Positions 1-8,396 of a stretch of DNA of 28,272 nucleotides are shown in pieces. The position numbers were made by a program, and so were the translations under genes. The stretch is taken from the NCBI RefSeq assembly GCF_937873925.1, contig NZ_CALNAT010000101.1, positions 1 to 28,272 of the forward strand. The letters are read 5' to 3'. Position 1 is the stretch's first letter. The number at the start of each line of letters is the position of its first letter. Below the pieces are notes generated by a model that worked only from the letters and a program-made list of their open reading frames with translations, was not told the origin of the DNA and ran no database searches. The stretch is from an uncultured Proteiniphilum sp. (GTDB taxonomy: Bacteria > Bacteroidota > Bacteroidia > Bacteroidales > Dysgonomonadaceae).

Positions 1-26
1 CAAGGGTTCGAATCCCTTTCTTTCCG
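1..26 (+). tRNA. 3' end of a tRNA, probably tRNA-Ser (partial)
   Basis: The window opens inside a tRNA. A T-arm is visible: stem AAGGG (2-6), loop TTCGAAT (7-13), stem CCCTT (14-18). It is followed by a 7-base acceptor strand TCTTTCC (19-25) and discriminator G (26). A G discriminator is typical of serine tRNAs, so tRNA-Ser is the best guess, but the anticodon lies outside the window. No CCA is encoded (CTGA follows), so the tail must be added after transcription. Confidence 0.75.
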
Positions 27-36
27 CTGAAATAAT

Positions 37-70
37 AAACCCTCGTAGACTAATTGTTTGCGAGGGTTTT
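37..70 (+). terminator. Intrinsic terminator after the tRNA
   Basis: A 9-bp perfect stem, AAACCCTCG (37-45) pairing with CGAGGGTTT (61-69), encloses a 15-base loop. The 3' arm ends in TTTT, so it is a reasonable rho-independent terminator for the tRNA transcript. Confidence 0.75.
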
Positions 71-190
71 CGCTGCAATATCGTAGCAGCAGAGAGCGTA
101 CTAACCTATAATGATTGGTGTTCTGGAAATGTGTAAGTAGATAATTATAATTTTTTAAATTACTCAATTAATAGTAGTAATGATGGTAAA

Positions 191-3178
191 TTGAAGAATT
201 TAAAAAGTACTATAATGCTAATAGAGGAGCTTGAACAAGTCTTAAGTGACAATTTAACGACGAACTGGAGCATTGCTCCGGGCTTTAGGGCAACTGCGAA
301 TTTAAGAAATAGAGATTACATCCCTTTGAGTTGCAAGGTTTGTGGATTTAATACAAGACATACGTTAGGAAATTTGAAACACCACTTATTTAACAATCCG
401 AACCATTGTAGCTGTCGAGACTGTAAAGCAATACCAAAGAAGAAAGAGAGAAATGAGAATTTTCTACTGAAAGCTGAAAAAATCATGTCCGAATCTACCA
501 GTTTTCCCTGGTTGTTAGATAGGGTTAGAATTGACAAAGATCATGTTTACCATGCAAAATCACGTTTACCTTTAATTTGTAAGACATGTGGGGAACCAAA
601 GAATCATACTTATAGCAATATACTTACAGCTATTGATTCACCAGGACATATCGTGTGTCGTAATTGTAAGTTTAAGCAACAATTGTTGCTTAAACTTAAA
701 CGATGGAGAACTGAAATTAGAAGAAATTCATCTAATGAATATGATCTTATCAGTGTCACTCCTTTAGGTTATAAGATTATACATCAAATATGCGGCAAAT
801 CCTTTTATGTCAAGTCACCTAAATCATTTAAAAATGCAAAATGTCCTACATGTAGGGATTATGCCGGTAATATATTAGAAAGGATCAAAGATGATGTTGA
901 CCTGAGGGACTATATTGCCAAACAAACTTCTGGTCAGCTGACATTACATAGTGTGGATAGATTTACCAAACTCTTAATTGTATCTTGTAATCACCACCCT
1001 GAACAAGGATCTTATCAACTATCCTGGAAATCGTTTCGCATATCCAAACGAAATAAAGGGGCAATGTTGTGTAATCTTTGCAACAAACAACGACTCAGAA
1101 AGACTAGTTTTGAAGAGTATAATCATAAGATAGCCAATTTCAAACTTAAGATTGCTCCGGTTGATACATCGGAGAAAATTGATACAAAGGAGAAAATTTT
1201 ACATTGGTGTACTTCCAATTCCAAACATCCATCATTTTTAGCTACCCCTGAGGAGGTTTTGTTTAAAAATAAACGTTGTGCATTCTGTTATGAGAATGTT
1301 TCATTTCATAAAGACTATGATTTTATTAAAGCTTATATAGAAATGGATGAAGATCGCTTCTATACCCATTCTGGTAAGAAGTTTAGACTCTTGTCTTCAA
1401 GATCAGAAATTGAAGGACAGATTAGACCATTCTCGCAGATTGGCCAAATTCGAATAAGAGTAAATGAATTAACCTGTCATTTACATGATGAATATGAGGT
1501 CTCTTGGTCCGACTTTAGGCATAGGAATGTAGGTTGTACTCAATGTACCCGTGAGAATCATGTATCCTATGTACATTCATACTATCAGGCATTACTCGCT
1601 TATTTCAATCTTGACTATGTGGCTGAATACCCAATAAAAATAGGCCCAAAAAAGACCTATAGAGTAGATTTTATGTTAACGACGACTCCAAATTACCTCG
1701 AGATAGATAGCTCCATTCACGTTGGGAAAGGATGGTTTAGAAGTGAGAAGGATATCTATGCTTATCAGGAGAGAGATAGAATAAAGAACAACCTCCTCGG
1801 TAATAACCTTGAGCGTATTAAATTATATGATGATAAGAATAAGCATCTTCCAATGCAAACCCAGCTCAGGATTATTGAAAGAGCATTTTTAGATAGGGCG
1901 ATACAAAATAATTTGCCAATACAGAGTGAAAATATTGAAGCCGCTAAGCGAGATCCGGAGTTTTTTCGAAATGCAAGGATTGTTGCACATATCAAAAGAT
2001 TGGAATATTTCCATAAGGATCATATCGAATTTAAGCATGCCGATCATCTTTCCATGCTACATCTACATGATATGGGTGAAACCGAATTTTATTGTAAAAT
2101 TCATGGAAAAACATTTTTGAGAAAGTTTTACAGCGTTGCGAAATTATATTTTTTATGTCCTATTTGTAAAGATCAAATCAAACTTGGTAAACAGCAGTCT
2201 TACTATATGAGCGAGGAAAAAATTCAACAGATTTCTAGTATAGTTAATATTCGATTTGATGACAAAATTGTCATTGATAGTGACCATTGGGGAGATAAGG
2301 TCTCTTTTTTTCTAACCTTAGTTTTTCCGGTTTCGGTGCGAAATGAGCATAAAACTATATTGCTATTCTTAAACGAACTGTTGTGTTCGGAAGTTGCTGA
2401 GATAAAAAATAGATTGAAGCAGATTAATAACCCTGATTCCTTCAGGAAGGTCAAGCATAAGCGTTATATCCCTAATTATGAACCGGTGAGGATTGATAAA
2501 ATTGACCAGAAGGAACGCTCAGCTCTGTACAAACTTAGTAAGATCATGCTGGGAGAGTATCAAAATAAAGCAAAATCAATCAATAGGTTGATGAAGGATG
2601 AGCAACAGAACGATTATATCGAAAGTTTGATAGATAATAACGAAAAGTCCTTAAAACCTTATATCCATAAAAGTGAAAGTGAAGCAAAAGGCTGTTTAGG
2701 AACTTTTGATAGAAAGATCATTCCCTTTTTTTCTCAATCAGAGGAAATGGAGCTACTTACTTTGAGAGAGCATTATGCGTATAACAAGCAATATCTTCTG
2801 ATCAAGCGTAAAAGCTGTGGCCATCGATTTTACTGTAGCTGGAATTGGATAATGTGCAGAAGGAGGGATGGTAAAGGGATCCAATGCCAACATAAAGATT
2901 GTTTTGATAAATATTACAAGGAGGTATATAAATCCGGAAATAAGATTTCCAACCAAGAAATACTTGATGTTTTTAAGAAGAAATATTTTGGACAATATTA
3001 TCCCCTCTACCCAGATGTATCTATCAATGTTAGAGATTTAATTGATGTAGTCCATCTTCCAACTGGACGTAAATTTAAAACCAGGTTTGATAATTTTAGG
3101 AGAGGTAAATTTAGATGTCCTTATAAAAAAATGTCATTGGAAGAGCTTTCTGAAAATTCGGCACAAATACTTCATTGA
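191..3178 (+). CDS. Large multi-zinc-knuckle protein with a central PD-(D/E)XK/Vsr-like nuclease core
   Basis: This 995-residue protein belongs to no family I can name with certainty. Cys/His pairs recur every 60-80 residues in the pattern Cxx[CH]...CxxC: C48/C51-C75/C78, C130/C133-C156/C159, H198/C201-C218/C221, C266/H268-C294/C297, H338/C340-C363/C366, C429/H432-C449/C452, C635/H638-C656/C659, and C876/H878-C899/C904. A degenerate ninth may lie near the C-terminus. The motif CKIHGKTF...CPIC (635-659) resembles treble-clef repeats of the DUF723 kind found in phage and homing endonucleases. Between repeats six and seven, residues 460-550 read D493-F, then LEIDSSIH (503-510), then ERDRIKNNLLG (527-537). 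This matches the D...ExD...H...RD..R...L core of Vsr/DUF559-type nucleases. No signal peptide is seen. The start given is TTG; ATG at 215 is an alternative. The gene is visibly AT-richer than its neighbours and lies beside a tRNA, which suggests transfer. A sequence-specific or mobile endonuclease, or a defence nuclease, is inferred only. Confidence 0.7.
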   Translation: MKNLKSTIMLIEELEQVLSDNLTTNWSIAPGFRATANLRNRDYIPLSCKVCGFNTRHTLGNLKHHLFNNPNHCSCRDCKAIPKKKERNENFLLKAEKIMSESTSFPWLLDRVRIDKDHVYHAKSRLPLICKTCGEPKNHTYSNILTAIDSPGHIVCRNCKFKQQLLLKLKRWRTEIRRNSSNEYDLISVTPLGYKIIHQICGKSFYVKSPKSFKNAKCPTCRDYAGNILERIKDDVDLRDYIAKQTSGQLTLHSVDRFTKLLIVSCNHHPEQGSYQLSWKSFRISKRNKGAMLCNLCNKQRLRKTSFEEYNHKIANFKLKIAPVDTSEKIDTKEKILHWCTSNSKHPSFLATPEEVLFKNKRCAFCYENVSFHKDYDFIKAYIEMDEDRFYTHSGKKFRLLSSRSEIEGQIRPFSQIGQIRIRVNELTCHLHDEYEVSWSDFRHRNVGCTQCTRENHVSYVHSYYQALLAYFNLDYVAEYPIKIGPKKTYRVDFMLTTTPNYLEIDSSIHVGKGWFRSEKDIYAYQERDRIKNNLLGNNLERIKLYDDKNKHLPMQTQLRIIERAFLDRAIQNNLPIQSENIEAAKRDPEFFRNARIVAHIKRLEYFHKDHIEFKHADHLSMLHLHDMGETEFYCKIHGKTFLRKFYSVAKLYFLCPICKDQIKLGKQQSYYMSEEKIQQISSIVNIRFDDKIVIDSDHWGDKVSFFLTLVFPVSVRNEHKTILLFLNELLCSEVAEIKNRLKQINNPDSFRKVKHKRYIPNYEPVRIDKIDQKERSALYKLSKIMLGEYQNKAKSINRLMKDEQQNDYIESLIDNNEKSLKPYIHKSESEAKGCLGTFDRKIIPFFSQSEEMELLTLREHYAYNKQYLLIKRKSCGHRFYCSWNWIMCRRRDGKGIQCQHKDCFDKYYKEVYKSGNKISNQEILDVFKKKYFGQYYPLYPDVSINVRDLIDVVHLPTGRKFKTRFDNFRRGKFRCPYKKMSLEELSENSAQILH

Positions 3179-3192
3179 CATTTTCAATGTAA

Positions 3193-3309
3193 CCAACAGG
3201 TGATAAGGCACAGGACGGACTTAATCTAATAAATGGAGCAGGTAATAGAAGTAAGGCTGTGTTAGCCGTTCATAGAAAAGGAACGGGGGCTTATTACACA
3301 ACAGTTTAA
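3193..3309 (+). pseudogene. Start-less C-terminal gene remnant of unknown family
   Basis: An open frame of 38 codons runs from just after a stop (3190-3192) to TAA at 3307-3309 and contains no ATG. Its residues, including GLNLINGAGNRSKAVLAVH and GTGAYYTTV, look like real protein, in the style of the C-terminal part of a small nuclease or toxin domain. I cannot place it in a family. It overlaps the last bases of the convergent DUF3127 gene. It probably marks the edge of the segment that brought in the upstream nuclease gene. Confidence 0.35.
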
Positions 3310-3659
3310 AACGGTAAATCATCAATCCCTTCATTCACCTCGCTAAACGGGTTTTCCGGCGGTGGTACATCTTCCGGTAGAGGAGTTGCAGTATTATTTT
3401 GAGCTTCTATTTTCCAGGCTTTTACATCGGTATACCATCTTCCGTTGAATTCCCTGCTTTCCACATCAAAATCTATGGTGTACAGTTCGCCGGAATTGAG
3501 TGAAACATGCTGGAATTTATTTCCCCATAAAGAAACACATATCTTTTTGGGATACTGATCTTGTGTTTCAACAATGATATCCTGTTTTTTCCATTCACCA
3601 TTTTTTCCGGTTCCGGATTGAAGCGGAAGAGTTTGAATTAATTTTACCGTTAATTGCAT
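3306..3659 (-). CDS. DUF3127-family OB-fold-like protein with an SSB-like acidic tail
   Basis: This 117-residue protein fits the Bacteroidota family DUF3127, whose members are small proteins predicted to be OB-like. The beta-rich core reads VKLIQTLPLQSGTGKNGEWK, then a WGN motif, then FNGRWYTDVKAWKIE. The last residues are acidic and end in DDLPF. That resembles the tail by which single-stranded DNA-binding protein recruits repair and replication partners, so a ssDNA-related role is an attractive inference, not a known one. No signal peptide is present. The gene stands alone on the minus strand, convergent with the nuclease gene and separated from the efflux operon by gene debris. A weak -7-like TTAATTTG lies upstream (around 3749-3756). 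Confidence 0.8.
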   Translation of the reverse strand: MQLTVKLIQTLPLQSGTGKNGEWKKQDIIVETQDQYPKKICVSLWGNKFQHVSLNSGELYTIDFDVESREFNGRWYTDVKAWKIEAQNNTATPLPEDVPPPENPFSEVNEGIDDLPF

Positions 3660-3864
3660 GATTTTTCCTTTGATTGTAGTTCCGAAACATGTAGTTCGGG
3701 TATGTACGTTTTTACAATGCGAATATAGTGCGAAAAAGGATAATCACCAAATTAAAAATGAAACTTCGACAACTATGACACAAGGGGAATTTCAATAGAT
3801 AAAATCGTAAATCATCGCTGCACTGGGCAGTAGATGAAGAGAGAGGGGTGGAAATTCCTTCAGT
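3660..3864. other. Intergenic region upstream of the DUF3127 gene
   Basis: No convincing gene is seen. The stretch holds the AT-rich upstream region of the DUF3127 gene, including a small inverted repeat CCGAA...TTCGG around 3682-3700, and leads into the gene debris at 3865-4052. Confidence 0.4.
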
Positions 3865-4052
3865 TTAATGTGAGTGATGTCCTCCGCCGTGTTCAATGAT
3901 GTCGTGCAAAGCTTCTATCGAGTGGGTGTAGTTCCTAAATAAATCAGCCAACAAAATAAAATTCTATCATGCAATGCTTTCGGCTTTTTCCCGAAAAGTA
4001 GTGCAGCAAAAAAGAAAGCGCTGAATGAAGCAATTGAAAAAATATAATTCAT
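3865..4052 (-). pseudogene. Fused remnants: N-terminus of a membrane-type AraC regulator joined to a His-rich protein tail
   Basis: From ATG at 4052 the minus strand encodes 45 residues. These begin MNYIFSIASFSAFFFAALLF and continue through GKKPKALHDRILFCWLIYLG to a stop at 3915. This matches the start of Bacteroidota AraC-family regulators that have an N-terminal membrane domain (hydrophobic helix, KK.K.L.D.ILF.WLI), which are normally around 350 residues or longer. In a second frame, open from 3963 to the stop at 3865-3867, the residues NYTHSIEALHDIIEHGGGHH followed by SH read like a genuine His-rich C-terminus of another protein. No intact regulator remains, so a deletion probably fused the two gene ends. 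The position directly downstream of the efflux operon suggests loss of a linked gene. Confidence 0.45.
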
Positions 4053-4076
4053 AAGTATAATACCTTGGAGCTAAGA

Positions 4077-5255
4077 TTAAAGTTCTACTGCTGACAATTC
4101 CGCAAAAGCCTTCTGGTAATCCCTTTCAGTTTCTAAGGCTTGATTGATTGTTTCGTAGTATAAGCCGATTTCTACCATATACTCCAACAGCGATATTTCT
4201 CCCGCGTTGAGGGCTTTTCTCAAAAGGTCGGTATTGTTTGCTGTTGCCAACGATTGGCGGTATTTTTCAGCTGCTATTTTTAAACCTGCAGTACGATTGT
4301 ACAGGATCTGCAGTTGGTTGTAAAACTGTTGGCGGCTGTCCGTTTCCCGTGATTCGGCAGCCCTTACGGATGCTTTGGCCTGTTTAACCCGGTTTGTGTT
4401 TTCCCACAAGGGAATGGAGATGCCAAGCGAAAGCCCCTGAAAGCGTTCCCCGACGACTTTTTCGCTCATATATCCGGCAGAAAGGGTAGGCAATCCCATT
4501 GCTTTACTCAGCGCGACTTGTTGTTTGCTTACTTCTATTTCCTGTCTGGCATAGGCTAAAACAGGATTTTTTTGCGCTGTTTGCTCAAACCAATCGTCAA
4601 AGTGGAGTGGAAGTAAAATGTCGTCGTACCGGTAATCTTCCAGTACGATATCTACTCCTCCGTTCAATCTTTTCAATTGCTCCAGCAGTGCATTACGTTC
4701 AACTTCAATACGGGATATTTCTCCCTGTACAGTGGAAAGGTTGAGTTGCACTTTGTTATATTCAAGCCGATTGGCATCGCCTGATTTCAAACGGTCTTCG
4801 TAACCTGCGGCAATCGTTTCGGCATGTTGGAGGCGTAGATCGAGCTCCTTTCTCAAGGCATTGTAGTAGATCAGTTCGATACAGTACTGCTTTGCTTCCA
4901 GTAAGATATTCATACGGTCGGCTTTGTACTGCCATTCGACCAGGACATTCTGCTTATTGGCCGCTCTGTTTTTCATTCCCGTGATAGTGGCTATATCGAA
5001 TGTTTGTATAACACTGAAATCGGTGCGGTTGCCAATATCTGCCGGATTCCCCCATAGATAGTTGAAGCCGACTTCCGGATTTTCAAGATATATGCCGGTC
5101 TTATTTTCTAATTTTTGTGCTTCTGCACTTTCACGAAGCGACTTTAAAGTTGTATTGTTTTCTTCTATCGAAGCCAATACGGTATGGATACTATTCTGAG
5201 CAATAAGCGAAATGTTTGCCAGAACTATCCATAGGCTGATGAGGATTGTTCTCAT
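4077..5255 (-). CDS. czcC: Outer-membrane efflux protein, CzcC/CusC-like (TolC family)
   Basis: This 392-residue TolC-type channel would carry metal ions out through the outer membrane for the RND pump encoded just upstream. The N-terminus (MRTILISLWIVLANISLIAQ) is a signal peptide with likely cleavage near residue 20. The remainder shows two long helical repeats with heptad-like stretches (around 75-190 and 225-390), as expected for outer-membrane efflux proteins. It has no Cys near the signal, so it is not an obvious lipoprotein. Its start lies only 5 bases after the CzcA stop, so the two are co-transcribed. It is slightly shorter than typical members. Confidence in the family is high; the exact metal is not readable from this subunit. 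Confidence 0.88.
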   Translation of the reverse strand: MRTILISLWIVLANISLIAQNSIHTVLASIEENNTTLKSLRESAEAQKLENKTGIYLENPEVGFNYLWGNPADIGNRTDFSVIQTFDIATITGMKNRAANKQNVLVEWQYKADRMNILLEAKQYCIELIYYNALRKELDLRLQHAETIAAGYEDRLKSGDANRLEYNKVQLNLSTVQGEISRIEVERNALLEQLKRLNGGVDIVLEDYRYDDILLPLHFDDWFEQTAQKNPVLAYARQEIEVSKQQVALSKAMGLPTLSAGYMSEKVVGERFQGLSLGISIPLWENTNRVKQAKASVRAAESRETDSRQQFYNQLQILYNRTAGLKIAAEKYRQSLATANNTDLLRKALNAGEISLLEYMVEIGLYYETINQALETERDYQKAFAELSAVEL

Positions 5256-5260
5256 TTTAT

Positions 5261-8200
5261 TTATTTGTTGATTTCTTCAATTTTTGCTACTTCTGCTTTC
5301 GCTCTTTTATTTGTCAGCAGGTACATAATCGGAATAATAAATCCATTTAAGAAGGTAGATGTAAGCAACCCGCCCAGAATAACTTTTGCCATAGGGCTTT
5401 GAATTTCATTGCCCGGCAGTTCTCCGCCTAAGGCAAGCGGTATGAGGGCAAGCCCGGATGTTAAAGCTGTCATTAGAATCGGATTTAAACGGTCTAATGA
5501 GCCATGCATCACACTTTCCCAAGCCGATAACCCTTCACGTTGCAGGTCGTTATAGCGGGACATCAGTAACATGCCGTTACGTGTGGCGATACCAAAAAGT
5601 GAAATAAATCCGATGATCGCCGGAATACTGATAATACCTCCGGTAAAAAAGATGGTGAATACGCCGCCAATCAAAGCCAGCGGAAGATTCAAAAGTATTA
5701 CTGCGGATTGGGTTACACTTCTGAACTGATTGAACAGAAGCAGGAAAATCACCAAAATAGAGAAAATGGAGGTGATGAACAACATGCGTGAAGCTGCCTG
5801 CTCACTTTCGAATTGTCCCCCATACTCTATATGATATCCCTCAGGCAATACAATTTTTTCATTGACCGTTTTCTGTATGTCATTCACGACTCCCCTCAAA
5901 TCACGCCCGGCAATATTGGCCGAGATCACAATTTTCCGTGCCACATTCTCCCTGTTAATCGTATTGGGGCCGGTGGATGAGATTACTTCGGCAATATTGC
6001 CCAGTGGGACTTTTCTTCCGTTTGCATCGACTGTCAGGTTTTTAATTCTTTCGGCAGTTTCCCTGCTGTCGTCATTCACTTTTAATGTCAAATCAAAAGA
6101 GCGGTTCTCTTCATACACTTGTGAAACTACTTGTCCTGCAAGCATTACATTGATAATCTCGGCAAACTCAGGCAGAGGAATGCCATATTTTGCCATCACT
6201 TCACGTTTGGGCTCTATTTTCAACTGCGGGCGTTCTATTTGTTGTTCTACATTCAGGTCGGCTATACCTTCGATATCTTCAATGGAAGCTTTGATTTGAT
6301 TTCCCAATGCGAACATTTTGTTCAGATCGGTCCCGAACAGTTTAATGGCTATATTGGCCCGTGTACCCGACAGCATGGCATCGATACGGTGGGAGATGGG
6401 TTGCCCTATCTCAATATTCACTCCCGGTAATACTTTCAGCTTCTCACGAATTTCAGCCAGCATTTCATCTTTCGAGCGTTTATCGAGTACGAATGGTGCT
6501 TCTATCTCGGAGTCATTTACACCCAAAGCATGTTCGTCCAGTTCGGCACGCCCCGTCTTACGTCCTACGGTTTGAATTTCAGGGACAGAAAGTAAGATGT
6601 CTTCGGCAATACGCCCTATCTTATCCGATTCATCCAGCGATATACCGGGGATCGTACTGATATTAATGGTCAGCGAGCCTTCGTTAAAAGCAGGAAGGAA
6701 GCTACGTCCCAGCGTAAAGAATATAATTATGGCAACCATCAAAATACCACCTGTTGCTCCTAATATCCATTTCTTATGGTGTAAAACCCACGCCAATGCT
6801 TTTTCATAGACTCCCTTTAGTTTCCGTACAACCCAGGCTTCTTTTTCCGGCTTATCGTCTTTCTTCGGCTTCCCAAGCAAATAACTGCATAATACGGGCG
6901 TCAATGTTAATGCAACCAAGGTTGAAGCTATCAGTGATACAATGAATGCTACCCCGAGCGGTGCAAGCATACGCCCTTCCATTCCCGAAAGGAAGAACAG
7001 AGGAACAAAGCTCGCGATAATAATAAGCGTTGAATTAAGGATGGGCATCCGTACTTCTTTAGAAGCCTCGAACACGATGCTCATTACGCTTCTTTGTTCA
7101 TTTTTTGGTTTTTGTCTGTTTTTCCGTAAGTGTTTAAATACATTCTCCACATCCACGATGGCATCGTCCACAAGAGAACCGATGGCGATGGCCATACCTC
7201 CCAAACTCATGGTATTGATCGTTAACCCCATTAGTTTGAGTGTGAGGATGGTACAAAGCAATGAAAGAGGGATGGTAACCAGTGAAATAATGGTTGTGCG
7301 GACATTCATTAAGAAAATAACCAATATGATTACAACGAATATGGCCCCTTCGTACAGCGCTTTTTGTATATTACTGATTGAACTCTCTATAAAACGGGCC
7401 TGACGGAAAATATCAGTCGACACTTTCACATCCGCAGGCAATGTCTGCTGTAATTCGGCAAGCGTAATATCCAGTTTATTCGTCAATTCCAATGTGCTGG
7501 CAGCCGGTTGTTTTGTGACGGTCAGTAGCACGGCAGGTTTGCTGTCGTTGGAAGCGATCCCTAATTTCGGCGCTTTATTCCCGATTTTCACATCGGCTAT
7601 ATTCTCAAGCAGCACAGGTGCATCATCTACTGTCTTTATCACCGATTTTCCCAACAATGCAACTTTATTGGTAGAAAGAATACCGCGGATGATATATTCG
7701 TTGCCATATTCGTACAATACGCCTCCTGTGGCATTTTGATTCATTTCTGTTACCACGGTGATAACTTCATCCAACCCTATATTGTAGTACTTCATTTTTT
7801 CAGGGTTAAGCAAAATCTGGTATTCTTTGATTTCACCACCCAAAACAGTTACCTGTGCAACACCACCGGTCGAAAGCAGACGCGGGCGTATAGTCCAGTC
7901 GGCCAGAGTCCGTAAATCCTGTAACGAAGTACTGTCGGAAGTAAGTCCGATAATCATCAGTTCACCTAAAATAGAGGATTGCGGGCCTAAGGTCGGATTG
8001 CCGGCATTTGAAGGTAGCGCATCTTTCACCACCGCCAGTTTTTCGGATACGATCTGGCGGGCTATATAGATATCGGTTCTCCAGTCGAACTCGACCCAGA
8101 CAATGGAAAAACCGGTCGTCGAAGATGAACGGACGCGGCGTACGTCGGTTGCCCCGTTCAATGCTGTTTCTACGGGAAAAGTAACCAGACGTTCTACTTC

Positions 8201-8377
8201 CTCGGGAGCCATCCCCGTAGCTTCGGTCATTACGACAACGGTAGGGGCATTGAGGTCAGGGAATACATCTACTTCCATATTGGAGGCAGTATACGTACCT
8301 GCTAATACCAGTAATACGGCTGCCACCAAAATAACCAGACGGTTGTTCAGTGAGAATTGTATTATTTTGTTCAACAT
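5261..8377 (-). CDS. czcA: Heavy-metal efflux RND transporter, CzcA/CusA family
   Basis: The length of 1038 residues is normal for the HME-RND inner-membrane pump, which uses the proton gradient to drive metal from the periplasm into the channel. Visible family features are: the first membrane helix at residues 10-30, followed by MEVDVFPDLNAPTVVV; periplasmic porter and docking domains; a central membrane block around 335-500; a second periplasmic half; and terminal helices from about 870. The TM4 relay motif reads AIGSLVDDAIVDVEN (398-412). In the published HME classes, AIGxxxDxA belongs to the Cu(I)/Ag(I) type, while Zn/Co/Cd pumps begin DFG. This hints at monovalent copper or silver, in keeping with the CopA gene nearby, but the D-D-A variant is not diagnostic. 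It lies 19 bases after czcB. Confidence 0.93.
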   Translation of the reverse strand: MLNKIIQFSLNNRLVILVAAVLLVLAGTYTASNMEVDVFPDLNAPTVVVMTEATGMAPEEVERLVTFPVETALNGATDVRRVRSSSTTGFSIVWVEFDWRTDIYIARQIVSEKLAVVKDALPSNAGNPTLGPQSSILGELMIIGLTSDSTSLQDLRTLADWTIRPRLLSTGGVAQVTVLGGEIKEYQILLNPEKMKYYNIGLDEVITVVTEMNQNATGGVLYEYGNEYIIRGILSTNKVALLGKSVIKTVDDAPVLLENIADVKIGNKAPKLGIASNDSKPAVLLTVTKQPAASTLELTNKLDITLAELQQTLPADVKVSTDIFRQARFIESSISNIQKALYEGAIFVVIILVIFLMNVRTTIISLVTIPLSLLCTILTLKLMGLTINTMSLGGMAIAIGSLVDDAIVDVENVFKHLRKNRQKPKNEQRSVMSIVFEASKEVRMPILNSTLIIIASFVPLFFLSGMEGRMLAPLGVAFIVSLIASTLVALTLTPVLCSYLLGKPKKDDKPEKEAWVVRKLKGVYEKALAWVLHHKKWILGATGGILMVAIIIFFTLGRSFLPAFNEGSLTINISTIPGISLDESDKIGRIAEDILLSVPEIQTVGRKTGRAELDEHALGVNDSEIEAPFVLDKRSKDEMLAEIREKLKVLPGVNIEIGQPISHRIDAMLSGTRANIAIKLFGTDLNKMFALGNQIKASIEDIEGIADLNVEQQIERPQLKIEPKREVMAKYGIPLPEFAEIINVMLAGQVVSQVYEENRSFDLTLKVNDDSRETAERIKNLTVDANGRKVPLGNIAEVISSTGPNTINRENVARKIVISANIAGRDLRGVVNDIQKTVNEKIVLPEGYHIEYGGQFESEQAASRMLFITSIFSILVIFLLLFNQFRSVTQSAVILLNLPLALIGGVFTIFFTGGIISIPAIIGFISLFGIATRNGMLLMSRYNDLQREGLSAWESVMHGSLDRLNPILMTALTSGLALIPLALGGELPGNEIQSPMAKVILGGLLTSTFLNGFIIPIMYLLTNKRAKAEVAKIEEINK

Positions 8378-8396
8378 AGCGTTTCGTCTTTAACGG

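Noticed and set aside
1..3310. tRNA-derived attachment-site repeat flanking the nuclease gene
   Set aside because: The tRNA 3' sequence is not repeated anywhere downstream in the window by eye.
5862..8393. A series of plus-strand open frames of 60-150 codons opposite the czcA gene
   Set aside because: They mirror the strongly conserved CzcA frame on the other strand, have odd compositions and no recognisable domains.
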